Source: Bacteroidales bacterium (GTDB taxonomy: Bacteria > Bacteroidota > Bacteroidia > Bacteroidales > VadinHA17). Taken from it: DNA of 34,001 nucleotides. Shown piece by piece: positions 23,232-30,412 of the stretch (positions within the stretch are counted from its first letter, which is position 1; the number at the start of each line of letters is the position of its first letter). The notes beneath the pieces are model-generated. The model saw only the letters and a list, made by a program, of their open reading frames with translations. It ran no database searches and was not told the DNA's origin. Location of the stretch: the NCBI GenBank assembly GCA_003157015.1, contig PMIJ01000088.1, positions 1,291-35,291 on the forward strand, in the 5' to 3' direction. A program made the translations under genes and the position numbers.

Positions 23232-23684
23232 TTATTTTTTAGGTTCAACTATTAATTTAAAACTATCTTTTTCTATAATTATAACTCTTTGACCTTCTTT
23301 AATTTCCGATTCAGATTCAGCGGTCCAGGTAGTTCCCTTAAACTCAACTTTTCCCTGTTTCATTCCTCCAAAATCGGTAGTTGCGAGTGCCTCTTTTGCT
23401 GTAAACTCATCTTCAACATTGTCAGATTGAGTGCTTTTACTGTTCAGAAACTTTTTTTGAATTATCCTTCTGAGAGCCAGAAGTAAAAGAGTAGAGCTTA
23501 CTGCAAAAATTATTATCTGAAGGTTGGTGCCGGGTTTTCCAATAAGGCAAACAAGTGCTGTTACCCAGGCGCCGAGACCAAAGAAAAAAATGAAAAAACC
23601 AGGTACGACCAATTCCAGAAGAAACAGTCCCAGACCCAGAATGAACCAAAAAAGTTCCGGTTGGGAAAAAACGTTTATCACCAT
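23232..23684 (-). CDS. NfeD-family membrane protein
   Basis: This 150-residue protein is a short-form NfeD. Three hydrophobic segments lie within residues about 10-72 (LFWFILGLGLFLLELVVPGF, then IFFFGLGAWVTALVCLIG, then LQIIIFAVSSTLLLLALR). A cytosolic OB-fold domain follows (about 90-148: ALATTDFGGMKQGKVEFKGT and ESEIKEGQRVIIIEKDSFKL). The serine-protease domain of long NfeD proteins is absent. NfeD proteins partner with the SPFH protein encoded immediately downstream, probably as a scaffold. A minus-strand promoter candidate sits about 45 bp upstream. Confidence 0.93.
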   Translation of the reverse strand: MVINVFSQPELFWFILGLGLFLLELVVPGFFIFFFGLGAWVTALVCLIGKPGTNLQIIIFAVSSTLLLLALRRIIQKKFLNSKSTQSDNVEDEFTAKEALATTDFGGMKQGKVEFKGTTWTAESESEIKEGQRVIIIEKDSFKLIVEPKK

Positions 23685-23727
23685 GATGAATAATTTAAAT
23701 AGTTAGCGAGATGAATGTTTTGTGAAG

Positions 23728-23758
23728 TAAAGATATAATAAAATCTGCAGAAAATTCA
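23728..23758 (-). promoter_or_regulatory. candidate promoter of the nfeD-SPFH operon
   Basis: On the minus strand TATCTTTA (23735-23728) matches TAnnTTTG except for the last base. TTG (23758-23756) lies about 20 bp upstream of it. The spacing is right and the predicted leader is about 40 nt. This is a moderate match only. Confidence 0.3.
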
Positions 23759-23823
23759 AAATCCAGCTGTGTTTAGATTCCCGGAAAAAGCTGAATTCAA
23801 TAGTCAGAATAAATTCATTAATT

Positions 23824-24366
23824 TTATTTTTTCACGAGGGTGTCATTAATATTTTTCAGCCAGGAAATTACCTTCTTGGCAAAGAAATTAAGGTTTTCAC
23901 GAGTAAAATCACCTTCCGTTTTTATCAGAAAACCTCTATAAATGCCTGAATCCTCGTGGAATTGATAACAGATATACTCGATTGATCCTTCATCAGCTGA
24001 AACATTTTTTGATGCAGTAACCTCGCTCGAAGAGATGTTTTTAATATGACTGGCGTATTTTTCCAGCTCCTCTTTTGTAATCTTCTTTCCTGTGTTCAGG
24101 CAGTATCTGAGATTCTCACGAACCTGGTTTTCTTTTAGTATAAAATCTTTATCCGGGAAATTCCATGTCTGAGGATTATTATAAGTCAGGATCCTTCCCT
24201 GGTTGTCTATTATGAATCCGCTGTGAACATATTCCCTTGCATAGTTTACAAAATCAACCTGAAAAAGAATTGCCTGTTTTTCATTTATAACAACATTCTT
24301 CTTGCAGCTTCCTGTAATCAGAACCGCAATTAGTATCACGGATATTTTCGCCCGAATAGTTTTCAT
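23824..24366 (-). CDS. putative lipoprotein, hypothetical
   Basis: This 180-residue protein starts with a lipoprotein signal peptide MKTIRAKISVILIAVLITGSC, with Cys21 as the lipidated residue and CKKN following. The frame extends 14 codons further upstream to a Met at 24408. I prefer 24366 because it gives a standard signal peptide, but the upstream start is closer to a -7 element. The mature part looks globular (FVNYAREYVHSGFIIDNQGRILTYNNPQTWNF), with a mixed alpha/beta pattern and two more Cys (RYCLNTG and YICYQFH). I do not recognise a family. It is a single-gene minus-strand unit between NfeD and a divergently transcribed kinase-like gene. Confidence 0.7.
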   Translation of the reverse strand: MKTIRAKISVILIAVLITGSCKKNVVINEKQAILFQVDFVNYAREYVHSGFIIDNQGRILTYNNPQTWNFPDKDFILKENQVRENLRYCLNTGKKITKEELEKYASHIKNISSSEVTASKNVSADEGSIEYICYQFHEDSGIYRGFLIKTEGDFTRENLNFFAKKVISWLKNINDTLVKK

Positions 24367-24431
24367 CACAAGTTTGTTACACCATAATTCATTAAAAAAC
24401 CGCTTCAAATGTTTATTTAAAAATAATTAGA

Positions 24432-24439
24432 CAAATTTA
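24432..24439 (-). promoter_or_regulatory. -7 element upstream of the lipoprotein gene
   Basis: On the minus strand TAAATTTG matches TAnnTTTG exactly. No clear TTG was found at -33 (TTAA instead). The predicted start near 24427 lies about 60 nt before the preferred start codon and about 19 nt before the upstream alternative. Confidence 0.35.
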
Positions 24440-24637
24440 TTTAATATAAAGTTAAGGATTACTCCCTCGGATCTAAATTTTATCTAATCGATTTTTTTTT
24501 GTAAATTATAGAGTTAATAATTCTTGCTTAAATTCTTGGGGTCCTTACAAATCTCATCCGTGGGTCATACGGGATAAGTAGCAGATATACAATGGTATAA
24601 TGCACTCTGTTTCAACGTATTTAATAACTATGAATTT

Positions 24638-24644
24638 AAGGAGG
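24638..24644 (+). promoter_or_regulatory. strong Shine-Dalgarno sequence
   Basis: AAGGAGG followed by AAAGAGAA and ATG is a near-perfect anti-Shine-Dalgarno match at good spacing. Genes in this phylum rarely use one, and no other gene in the window has a match this strong. It fixes the start of the downstream gene at 24653 and suggests high or distinctive translation. Confidence 0.75.
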
Positions 24645-24652
24645 AAAGAGAA

Positions 24653-25375
24653 ATGGAAAAGTTTTTTGATTATTTTGACGGTCGTTACAGAGAGTCGATA
24701 TTAAAAAAGGCTCCTGTTGAGGATGGCCCGGTGATTACCATTTCCCGGTTAACCGGTTGTGATGCAAGGCAGGTGGCTGCTATCCTGGCTGATGAACTAA
24801 ATCATAAATTTGGCTTAACGAAATGGAAGTGGGTAGATAAAGATATTATATATGCCATTGCAAAAGAGCTGAATACGGATACTCAGCGTGTTGAAAATTT
24901 TTATAAAGGGATTGAATTATCAAACATTTCGGAAATGATAATGGCTTTTTCAGGTGGATTTGTAAGCGATCTTAGAGTAAAAAAAGCTATCAGGGATGTT
25001 GTCCTGTCAATATGTAAGGAAGGATTCATTATTCTGGTTGGAAGGGGAGGAGTTTCTATTGCTCATGAAATACAGGATGCACTTCATATCAGGCTTGTTG
25101 CTCCTTTTTACTGGAGGGTTGAAAATGTGATGAGAAAAAAGGAAATGAATATTGAAACTGCTGAAAAATATGTTGTCGATACCGATGAAAAACGATTCAA
25201 TCTTATCCAGACCTTTCTTGATAAAAAGCCTTTGAACATCGATTATCTTTTCGATGCTACGATCAACCGGAACTCTTTCGCAATTCAGGAAATAGCAGAA
25301 TTAATTCTTTCAATGTACGAAAAGAAAGTTTGCAGGCAAATCGCAGAAAGAAAAAAGATACAGAGGATTTATTAA
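24653..25375 (+). CDS. cytidylate kinase-like family protein
   Basis: This 240-residue protein belongs to the cytidylate-kinase-like P-loop family. The N-terminal segment VITISRLTGCDARQVAAILADEL (residues 28-50) occupies the P-loop position. It lacks a canonical GxxxxGK[ST] lysine, which is typical of this group as I know it. KWVDKDIIYAIAKEL, GFIILVGRGGVSIAH and HIRLVAPFYWRVENVM follow the same order as in homologues, and the ending (DYLFDATINRNSF, then ELILSMYEKK) is the usual one. The nucleotide substrate is not established and true CMP kinase activity is doubtful. The gene has an unusually strong ribosome binding site and is monocistronic, convergent with the malic enzyme. Confidence 0.83.
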   Translation: MEKFFDYFDGRYRESILKKAPVEDGPVITISRLTGCDARQVAAILADELNHKFGLTKWKWVDKDIIYAIAKELNTDTQRVENFYKGIELSNISEMIMAFSGGFVSDLRVKKAIRDVVLSICKEGFIILVGRGGVSIAHEIQDALHIRLVAPFYWRVENVMRKKEMNIETAEKYVVDTDEKRFNLIQTFLDKKPLNIDYLFDATINRNSFAIQEIAELILSMYEKKVCRQIAERKKIQRIY

Positions 25376-25406
25376 ATGAATCTTTTAGGACTGTCCTTTT
25401 TATCTA

Positions 25407-26714
25407 TCAAATTCCACTGCACTCAGCGATCTTCTTTATATGAACGCTTAGCCTTTTGTCAAGATTTTTCTTATATGCATCCCAATCGGATATCGGGTAT
25501 TTAGCCACCCCACTATCCATAGCGGCCCTGGCAACTGCCGGTGCTACGCAGGAGATAAGTCTCGGGTCAATTGGTTTTGGAATTATATATTCTTTACCGA
25601 AGAGTAGTTTTTCAACATTATATGCTTTAAGAACAGAATCAGGAACCGGTTCTTTAGCGAGCGCAGCAAGAGCCTTTGATGCAGCAAGCTTCATTTCCTC
25701 ATTAATTGTTGAGGCCCTTACGTCCAGTGCTCCGCGGAATATGAATGGAAATCCCAGGACATTGTTAATCTGATTAGGATAATCTGATCTTCCTGTAGCA
25801 AAGATCATATCATCCCTGGTTGCCATTGCATCTTCAAACGAGATCTCAGGATTAGGATTGGCCATCGCAAAAACAATAGGGTTATCTGACATTGAAGCCA
25901 GCATTTCTTTTGACATCATACAGGCTGCAGAGAGTCCAAGAAATATATCAGCCCCTTTAACAGCCTGCTCAAGAGTATCAAGATCCCTGCTGGTAACAAA
26001 TTCCTGCTTATATTTATTAAGGTCTTTTCTATTTTTATTTATTACCCCTTTTGAATCACACATCACGATATTTTCCCTTCTGATTCCCAGGGAAACATAT
26101 AATCTTGAACATGAGATAGCAGCAGCCCCTGCACCACACACTACCATCTTCACATCCTCAATTTTTCTGTTGGTTATTTCCAACGAATTCAACAGTCCGG
26201 CGGCAGATATTATTGCTGTACCATGCTGGTCATCATGAAATACAGGAATATCCAGGATTTTTTTTAACTCGGTTTCAACTTCAAAACATTCAGGAGATTT
26301 AATATCTTCAAGATTTATGCCCCCGAATGTTGGTGCAATTTGTCTGCAGAACTCTATAAGTTTTTTGGGATCTTTTTCGTTTACCTCGATGTCGAATACA
26401 TCAATATCGGCAAAAACTTTAAAAAGAAGGCCCTTGCCTTCCATAACGGGTTTTCCCGCCATTGCACCAATATCACCAAGGCCGAGCACTGCTGTTCCGT
26501 TCGATATAACTGCAACAAGATTCCCTTTTGCTGTGTAATTATAAACATCTTCGGCATTCTTCTCTATTTCAAGACAGGGATAAGCCACACCCGGGGTATA
26601 TGCCAGACTGAGATCAAACTGGCTGCCATAAGGTTTCGTGGGAATGACCTCCACTTTGCCATGACGGCCTCTGCTATGATAAAGAAGTGCATCTTCTTTT
26701 GTTATTTTTGGCAT
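25407..26714 (-). CDS. malic enzyme, NAD(P)-dependent, short form
   Basis: This 435-residue enzyme oxidatively decarboxylates malate to pyruvate. The N-terminal malic domain has SLAYTPGVAYPC with the catalytic Tyr, NGTAVLGLGDIGAMAGKPVMEGK with the catalytic Lys, and the metal site VFHDDQHGTAI. The NAD(P)-binding domain shows VVCGAGAAAIS and FAMANPNPEI. The sequence resembles MaeB, but MaeB of many bacteria, including many Bacteroidota, has an additional phosphotransacetylase-like C-terminal domain and about 760 residues. Here the protein ends after the malic domains (AECSGI). The ending is natural: no remnant of the extra domain is seen downstream before the convergent gene. Cytosolic; coenzyme preference cannot be determined. 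Confidence 0.93.
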   Translation of the reverse strand: MPKITKEDALLYHSRGRHGKVEVIPTKPYGSQFDLSLAYTPGVAYPCLEIEKNAEDVYNYTAKGNLVAVISNGTAVLGLGDIGAMAGKPVMEGKGLLFKVFADIDVFDIEVNEKDPKKLIEFCRQIAPTFGGINLEDIKSPECFEVETELKKILDIPVFHDDQHGTAIISAAGLLNSLEITNRKIEDVKMVVCGAGAAAISCSRLYVSLGIRRENIVMCDSKGVINKNRKDLNKYKQEFVTSRDLDTLEQAVKGADIFLGLSAACMMSKEMLASMSDNPIVFAMANPNPEISFEDAMATRDDMIFATGRSDYPNQINNVLGFPFIFRGALDVRASTINEEMKLAASKALAALAKEPVPDSVLKAYNVEKLLFGKEYIIPKPIDPRLISCVAPAVARAAMDSGVAKYPISDWDAYKKNLDKRLSVHIKKIAECSGI

Positions 26715-27133
26715 GATGATTTATTTTAATTTGTTTAAGTATCGGATATTAAGAAAGCAACGATAAAGATTCCTCGCAACGCCTGGAATTCCGAAAGTAG
26801 CAAAGAGAAAATTGGAATCTCCAAACCATAAAGTAAATAGCCTATTCGAATTTACTACTTAAAAATCAATAATTGCATGAGAAAAATCAGGGAAATGAAT
26901 TTTCCTAATTAACTCATATCTACAGGCCGATATTGGTTCAATTAACCAACTTTGTCTATCATTCTATCCGGGACAAATCCAATATTTCAAATTTCTGTGA
27001 TTTTCATTTAAAAGACGGCTTGTTAATTTTAGATTTTAAGAATGCATTAATAAATTTTGCATTGATAACAAAATTAGATATTTTCAACCGCAGTTTTACG
27101 TAAGTTTAACAGGAGTGCATATTTACCTTTTCT
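26715..27133. other. 419-bp spacer between malic enzyme and ROK kinase genes
   Basis: This divergent intergenic region must hold the promoters of both flanking genes. The longest plausible start-to-stop frames are about a dozen codons and not convincing. I see no repeat of the families found elsewhere in the window, no terminator and no obvious long palindrome. A promoter candidate for the ROK gene is listed separately. Confidence 0.5.
27057..27086 (+). promoter_or_regulatory. candidate promoter of the ROK kinase gene
   Basis: TTG (27057-27059) and TATTTTCA (27079-27086) are separated by 19 bp, close to the Bacteroidota -33/-7 arrangement. The -7 octamer departs from TAnnTTTG in the last two bases. 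The predicted leader is about 40 nt. Confidence 0.3.
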
Positions 27134-28069
27134 ATGAATAAAAAAATCGCAATAGGCACAGATATAGGAGGAAGTCATATTAGTTGTGCCGCTATCGATC
27201 TCCTCTCGGGTAAGATAATCAGGGATACCTTAACAGAAAGACCGGTTGACAACCAGGCTCCGGCAAATGTTATAATCGGTGCCTGGAGCGAGGCGTTATC
27301 GTCCGTATTAAAGAAAGTGCCCCGTGAACAGGTTAAAGGCATAGGCTTCGCAATGCCGGGTCCTTTTGATTACGTGAAAGGGATAAGCTATATCCGTGGT
27401 GTCGCAAAATATGAGAATCTGTACGGGATCAATATAAGTGATGCTGTATCAGTAAACCTCGGCATTCAGGACGGATTCCTTATAAGGTTCATGAACGATG
27501 CATCATCATTTGCTGTTGGGGAAGCCTGGCAAGGTAGTGCCTCAGGGTTTAACAGATCGCTCTCAATAACTCTTGGCACTGGATTCGGATCTGCATTCAT
27601 AAGTGACCGGATACCGATTGTCGACGGACCTGAGGTGCCAAAATTAGGCTGTATTTATCATCTTCCTTATAAAGATGGAATTGCTGATGATTATTTTTCT
27701 ACCCGTGGTTTGCTTTCAAGGTATAATAAACTGACAGGTAAAGAGTTGAGTGGAGTGAAAGAACTGTCCGCTCTTGCTGCAACCGATAAGCAGGTCAGAG
27801 AACTCTTTATCGATTTTGGAGATAATGCAGGCATGTTCCTTGCTCCCTGGCTTAAAATATTCAGAGCTGAAATACTGGTTATCGGAGGAAATATATCTCA
27901 TGCCTACAATCTTTTTGGAGAGGTGTTTGAAGAAAGGTTGAGAAAGGAGAATTGTTTCTGCAGAGTGGCTATTTCAAAATTGAAAGAGGATGCTGCACTT
28001 CTTGGAAGCGCATTTCTGTTAGATGATAATTTCTGGAAGTCAGTTCAGCACGCGCTACCGTTGATGTAA
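27134..28069 (+). CDS. ROK-family sugar kinase-like protein
   Basis: This 311-residue protein has the ROK kinase frame: phosphate-1 motif GTDIGGSHISCAAID (residues 8-22), catalytic-Asp motif FMNDASSFAVGEAW (Asp122) and phosphate-2 motif ITLGTGFGSAFI. ROK kinases phosphorylate hexoses or amino sugars. The usual ExGH and zinc-binding CxCGxxGC motifs are missing. In their place is EVPKLGCIYHLPYKDGIADDYFSTRG, a variant seen in some ROK-like proteins, so the substrate may be atypical. There is no DNA-binding domain, so it is not a NagC-type repressor. It is followed 83 bp downstream by an MFS sugar transporter on the same strand, which suggests import plus phosphorylation of one sugar. Confidence 0.87.
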   Translation: MNKKIAIGTDIGGSHISCAAIDLLSGKIIRDTLTERPVDNQAPANVIIGAWSEALSSVLKKVPREQVKGIGFAMPGPFDYVKGISYIRGVAKYENLYGINISDAVSVNLGIQDGFLIRFMNDASSFAVGEAWQGSASGFNRSLSITLGTGFGSAFISDRIPIVDGPEVPKLGCIYHLPYKDGIADDYFSTRGLLSRYNKLTGKELSGVKELSALAATDKQVRELFIDFGDNAGMFLAPWLKIFRAEILVIGGNISHAYNLFGEVFEERLRKENCFCRVAISKLKEDAALLGSAFLLDDNFWKSVQHALPLM

Positions 28070-28152
28070 AATTAGCGACACACGATGCCAAACAAACAGT
28101 TTGTCCTACAAGCAAGCTCCTAAACTCTAAATATTCTTTAAACCAATTTATT

Positions 28153-29322
28153 ATGAACACACAAAAATTAAATATCTCCAAAATACTCCCGGTCCTCATT
28201 GGATTTTTTGTAATGGGCTTTGTTGATTTAGTAGGCATAGCCACTAATTATGTTAAAGCTGATTTTCACCTTACGGACACAATGGCAAATTTATTGCCCT
28301 CAATGGTTTTCTTGTGGTTCTTGGTATTTTCTGTGCCTACAGGATTATTAATGAATAAAATTGGCAGAAAAAACACTGTGCTGATTAGTTTAATTGTAAC
28401 CCTTCCGGCTTTACTCATTCCAATATTTATTTACTCCTTTTCCTCAATGTTAATTTCTTTTACACTATTGGGTATAGGTAATACAATGATGCAGGTTTCA
28501 TTAAATCCATTGTTAGCAAATATTGTTGATAAGAAAAGGATGGCAAGCACACTGACATTTGGTCAATTTATAAAAGCAATAGCCTCATTTGTTGCTCCAA
28601 TTTTAGCTGCATGGGCTGTTGTGAGGTTTTTAAATTGGAGAATGATTATGTTCCCAGTATTTTTAACAATATGCTTTTTTGTTTTCGCATGGCTGTTTTT
28701 TACTAAAATTGAAGAAAAAAATATCCAAACTAAAGTAGCCACATTTACTGAGTGTTTCTCTTTACTTGGAGACAGAACCATTTTACTGTTATTTTTAGGC
28801 ATTATGGCTCACGTGGGACTAGATGTTGGTATCAACACTACTGCTCCAAAACTACTTATGGAACGACTGCATATTGACCTTGCCGATGCAGGATATGCAA
28901 CAAGTTTCTATTTTATTTTCCGTACCGCCGGATGTTTATTGGGGTCAGGTTTGTTGGCTAAATTCTCTGCAAAGAAAGTTTTTATTGTAAGTGCAAGCAT
29001 GATCCTTATTGGTATATTATGCCTGTTTATACCCGATAAAACTGTAATGTACACTGGTATTGCACTGTTTGGACTGGGCAATTCTAATATCTTCTCGGTT
29101 ATCTTTTCACAAGCACTTTTACAAAAGCCATCGTCTCATAACCAGGTTTCGGGACTAATGATAATGGGTATTTTTGGGGGAGCTGTTTTTCCTCTGATTA
29201 TGGGTGTTTCTTCCGATTTTGTTGGTGGCCAGTCTGGTGCACTATTTGTACTCCTGTTTTGCGTTGCATATCTGCTGACATTTGTTTCAGCCAGAATTAA
29301 AACCTATACTTCTTTTGAATAA
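28153..29322 (+). CDS. MFS transporter, sugar-type (FucP/GGP-like)
   Basis: This 389-residue integral membrane protein has about twelve hydrophobic helices. The major facilitator signature between helices 2 and 3 is present as LLMNKIGRKNTVLIS, and the conserved LGIGNTMMQVSLNPLLANIV resembles the fucose/glucose-galactose proton symporter group common in Bacteroidota. The substrate is probably a neutral sugar; which one cannot be read. The first helix begins near residue 12 and no signal peptide is needed. It lies downstream of a ROK kinase gene (gap 83 bp, containing the small palindrome ACAAAC-A-GTTTGT at 28092-28104). The gene is rather more AT-rich and uses plainer codons than its neighbours by eye. 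Confidence 0.88.
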   Translation: MNTQKLNISKILPVLIGFFVMGFVDLVGIATNYVKADFHLTDTMANLLPSMVFLWFLVFSVPTGLLMNKIGRKNTVLISLIVTLPALLIPIFIYSFSSMLISFTLLGIGNTMMQVSLNPLLANIVDKKRMASTLTFGQFIKAIASFVAPILAAWAVVRFLNWRMIMFPVFLTICFFVFAWLFFTKIEEKNIQTKVATFTECFSLLGDRTILLLFLGIMAHVGLDVGINTTAPKLLMERLHIDLADAGYATSFYFIFRTAGCLLGSGLLAKFSAKKVFIVSASMILIGILCLFIPDKTVMYTGIALFGLGNSNIFSVIFSQALLQKPSSHNQVSGLMIMGIFGGAVFPLIMGVSSDFVGGQSGALFVLLFCVAYLLTFVSARIKTYTSFE

Positions 29323-29371
29323 ATAAGGAAAACAACAATTTTGAAGTCATAATAATGGGTTTTACTCATTG

Positions 29372-29479
29372 ATGATTGGCTGGATAAGTGATCTTAGCAA
29401 CGTTGCATTCGGGATGTCAATTCTGATTGTTTGTATGATCTACCTTTTATCAGTGTCTGTTTACAGTCTCAGGAGATAA
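29372..29479 (+). CDS. possible 35-residue single-pass membrane protein
   Basis: An ATG at 29372 opens a 35-codon frame ending with TAA. The peptide starts MIGWISDLSNVAFGM and has one continuous hydrophobic stretch (SILIVCMIYLLSVSVY, residues 16-31). It ends with SLRR, a layout typical of small bacterial membrane proteins with a positively charged cytosolic end. A terminator hairpin lies 39 bp after the stop. The start codon overlaps the stop of a five-codon mini-ORF (ATG at 29355, TGATG junction), which might couple translation. It follows the MFS gene by 49 bp on the same strand. Not recognised as any known small protein; too short for standard gene finders. Confidence 0.45.
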   Translation: MIGWISDLSNVAFGMSILIVCMIYLLSVSVYSLRR

Positions 29480-29517
29480 ATTATATATTTCGATCTTAAT
29501 ATTTCTTTTTTTGTTGA

Positions 29518-29544
29518 AAAAGACAGGTCAAAAGCCTGTCTTTT
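29518..29544 (+). terminator. intrinsic terminator hairpin
   Basis: AAAAGACAGG (29518-29527) pairs with CCTGTCTTTT (29535-29544) around the loop TCAAAAG. Four T close the stem and CATTT follows. It ends the ROK-MFS-small protein unit. It also shows that the long in-frame extension from a TTG at 29511 does not belong to the downstream gene. Confidence 0.65.
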
Positions 29545-29672
29545 CATTTCAAAAACATTCTTATTCATCCAGTAAGATTCTACTTATATACATTAAAACT
29601 AACGGTTCGTACAAAAGTGAACCGATTTGTAAATTTTCTCAGAAGATCAAACTATTTTTAAGAGTGATTTTG

Positions 29673-30104
29673 ATGAGTCAGTTGATGCAGAAAAGTGGTC
29701 ATAAAAATGCCTATATTATTATTACATCAATTTCTATGCTGTTATTATCAGGATTTTTACTCTTTTGCCCTGGTTGCAGGAATAAAATGAGTGATATAAA
29801 TAAAACTCTGCCAGAAAATATGCCGCAGACAGATTTATCTGAAATTGGTACTGCATTTGTGGCCTTTCGTTCATTTCAGAATCCTGATTCAACATGGGGG
29901 TATACAATATTAGTGAATAGCAAGCCTTACCTGAATTATACCAGGATACCATTTTTGAATTCTGGTTCCGGTTTTTCGTCAAGGAAGGATGCAGAATTAG
30001 TTGCAGGAGTGATAGTGAAGAAGATTCAAAACGGTGATATGATGACAAAACTGAATAAACGAACAATAGATAGCCTTGAATTAATACTGAAAATAAATGA
30101 ATAA
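29673..30104 (+). CDS. DUF4907 domain protein, probably membrane-anchored or lipoprotein
   Basis: This 143-residue protein has a hydrophobic N-terminal segment (NAYIIITSISMLLLSGFLLFCPGC, about residues 12-35) that could be a signal anchor or a weak lipobox (CPGC). A C-terminal DUF4907 domain follows: STWGYTILVNSKPYLNYTRIPFL, GFSSRKDAELVAGVIVKKIQNGDM and IDSLELI. This family is small, periplasmic and of unknown function, and I recall it as common in Bacteroidota. The frame is open upstream to a TTG at 29511, but that part overlaps a terminator, so I use the ATG at 29673; an in-frame ATG at 29685 is an alternative. It appears monocistronic, with a terminator-like fold downstream. Confidence 0.78.
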   Translation: MSQLMQKSGHKNAYIIITSISMLLLSGFLLFCPGCRNKMSDINKTLPENMPQTDLSEIGTAFVAFRSFQNPDSTWGYTILVNSKPYLNYTRIPFLNSGSGFSSRKDAELVAGVIVKKIQNGDMMTKLNKRTIDSLELILKINE

Positions 30105-30412
30105 GACAGGTAGACAGGTTTAGGTTTGATTTTCCTCTGTTCCGGGGTTCCCCTTTCCCCATTTTCCCAACTGCTCCGGAACATTTTATCCCCCTTCGTA
30201 GTGAAGTTTCTGTTCACGAACTTCAATTCAGCTCGAAGGGGGTTCTTTTTTACAGGTGCCTGGCTTCAGGCATCTGGCAGCAGGAAAAAACACCTGTTGC
30301 CTATGGCCTGACACCGGAGGTCTTTTGCTTGTTTTCTAGAAATAGAACTTCTTCCATTTGTATTTTGACCTGAAAACTTGGATATTGCAGAGTAATGTGA
30401 AAAATCTGTAAT
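30105..30412. other. 308-bp spacer rich in inverted repeats
   Basis: No ORF is supported. Three nested structures are visible: TGTTCCGG (30138-30145) with CCGGAACA (30176-30183); the terminator-like fold listed separately; and ACAGGTG (about 30251) with CACCTGT (about 30291), which encloses GCCTG-GCTT-CAGGC. C-rich runs (GGGGTTCCCCTTTCCCC) make the stretch unlike the surrounding AT-rich DNA and suggest a remnant mobile palindromic element. The last 80 bp should contain the promoter of the GH29 gene, but no exact -7 element was found. Confidence 0.5.
30190..30250 (+). terminator. terminator-like branched hairpin
   Basis: CCCCCTTCG (30190-30198) pairs with CGAAGGGGG (30234-30242) and encloses a second stem GTGAA/TTCAC (30201-30217). 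It is followed by TTCTTTTTT on the plus strand. This would terminate the DUF4907 transcript about 85 bp after its stop codon. The long loop is unusual for a simple terminator. Confidence 0.55.

Noticed and set aside
24555..24577. Inverted repeat ATCCGT / ACGGGAT upstream of the cytidylate-kinase-like gene
   Set aside because: Short and needs a bulge; no supporting promoter geometry.
25384..25403. Short hairpin AGGA-CTG-TCCT with T run as terminator between convergent genes
   Set aside because: Only a 4-bp stem with a 3-base loop; too weak to call, although the T run is suggestive.
28092..28104. ACAAAC-A-GTTTGT palindrome between the ROK and MFS genes
   Set aside because: Odd symmetric spacing and only 6-bp arms; no promoter element beside it. 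Noted but not called an operator.
29511..29672. TTG-initiated N-terminal extension of the DUF4907 gene (54 residues)
   Set aside because: It begins inside a terminator hairpin, reads as low-complexity non-family sequence and places the hydrophobic signal segment in mid-protein. The ATG at 29673 fits better.
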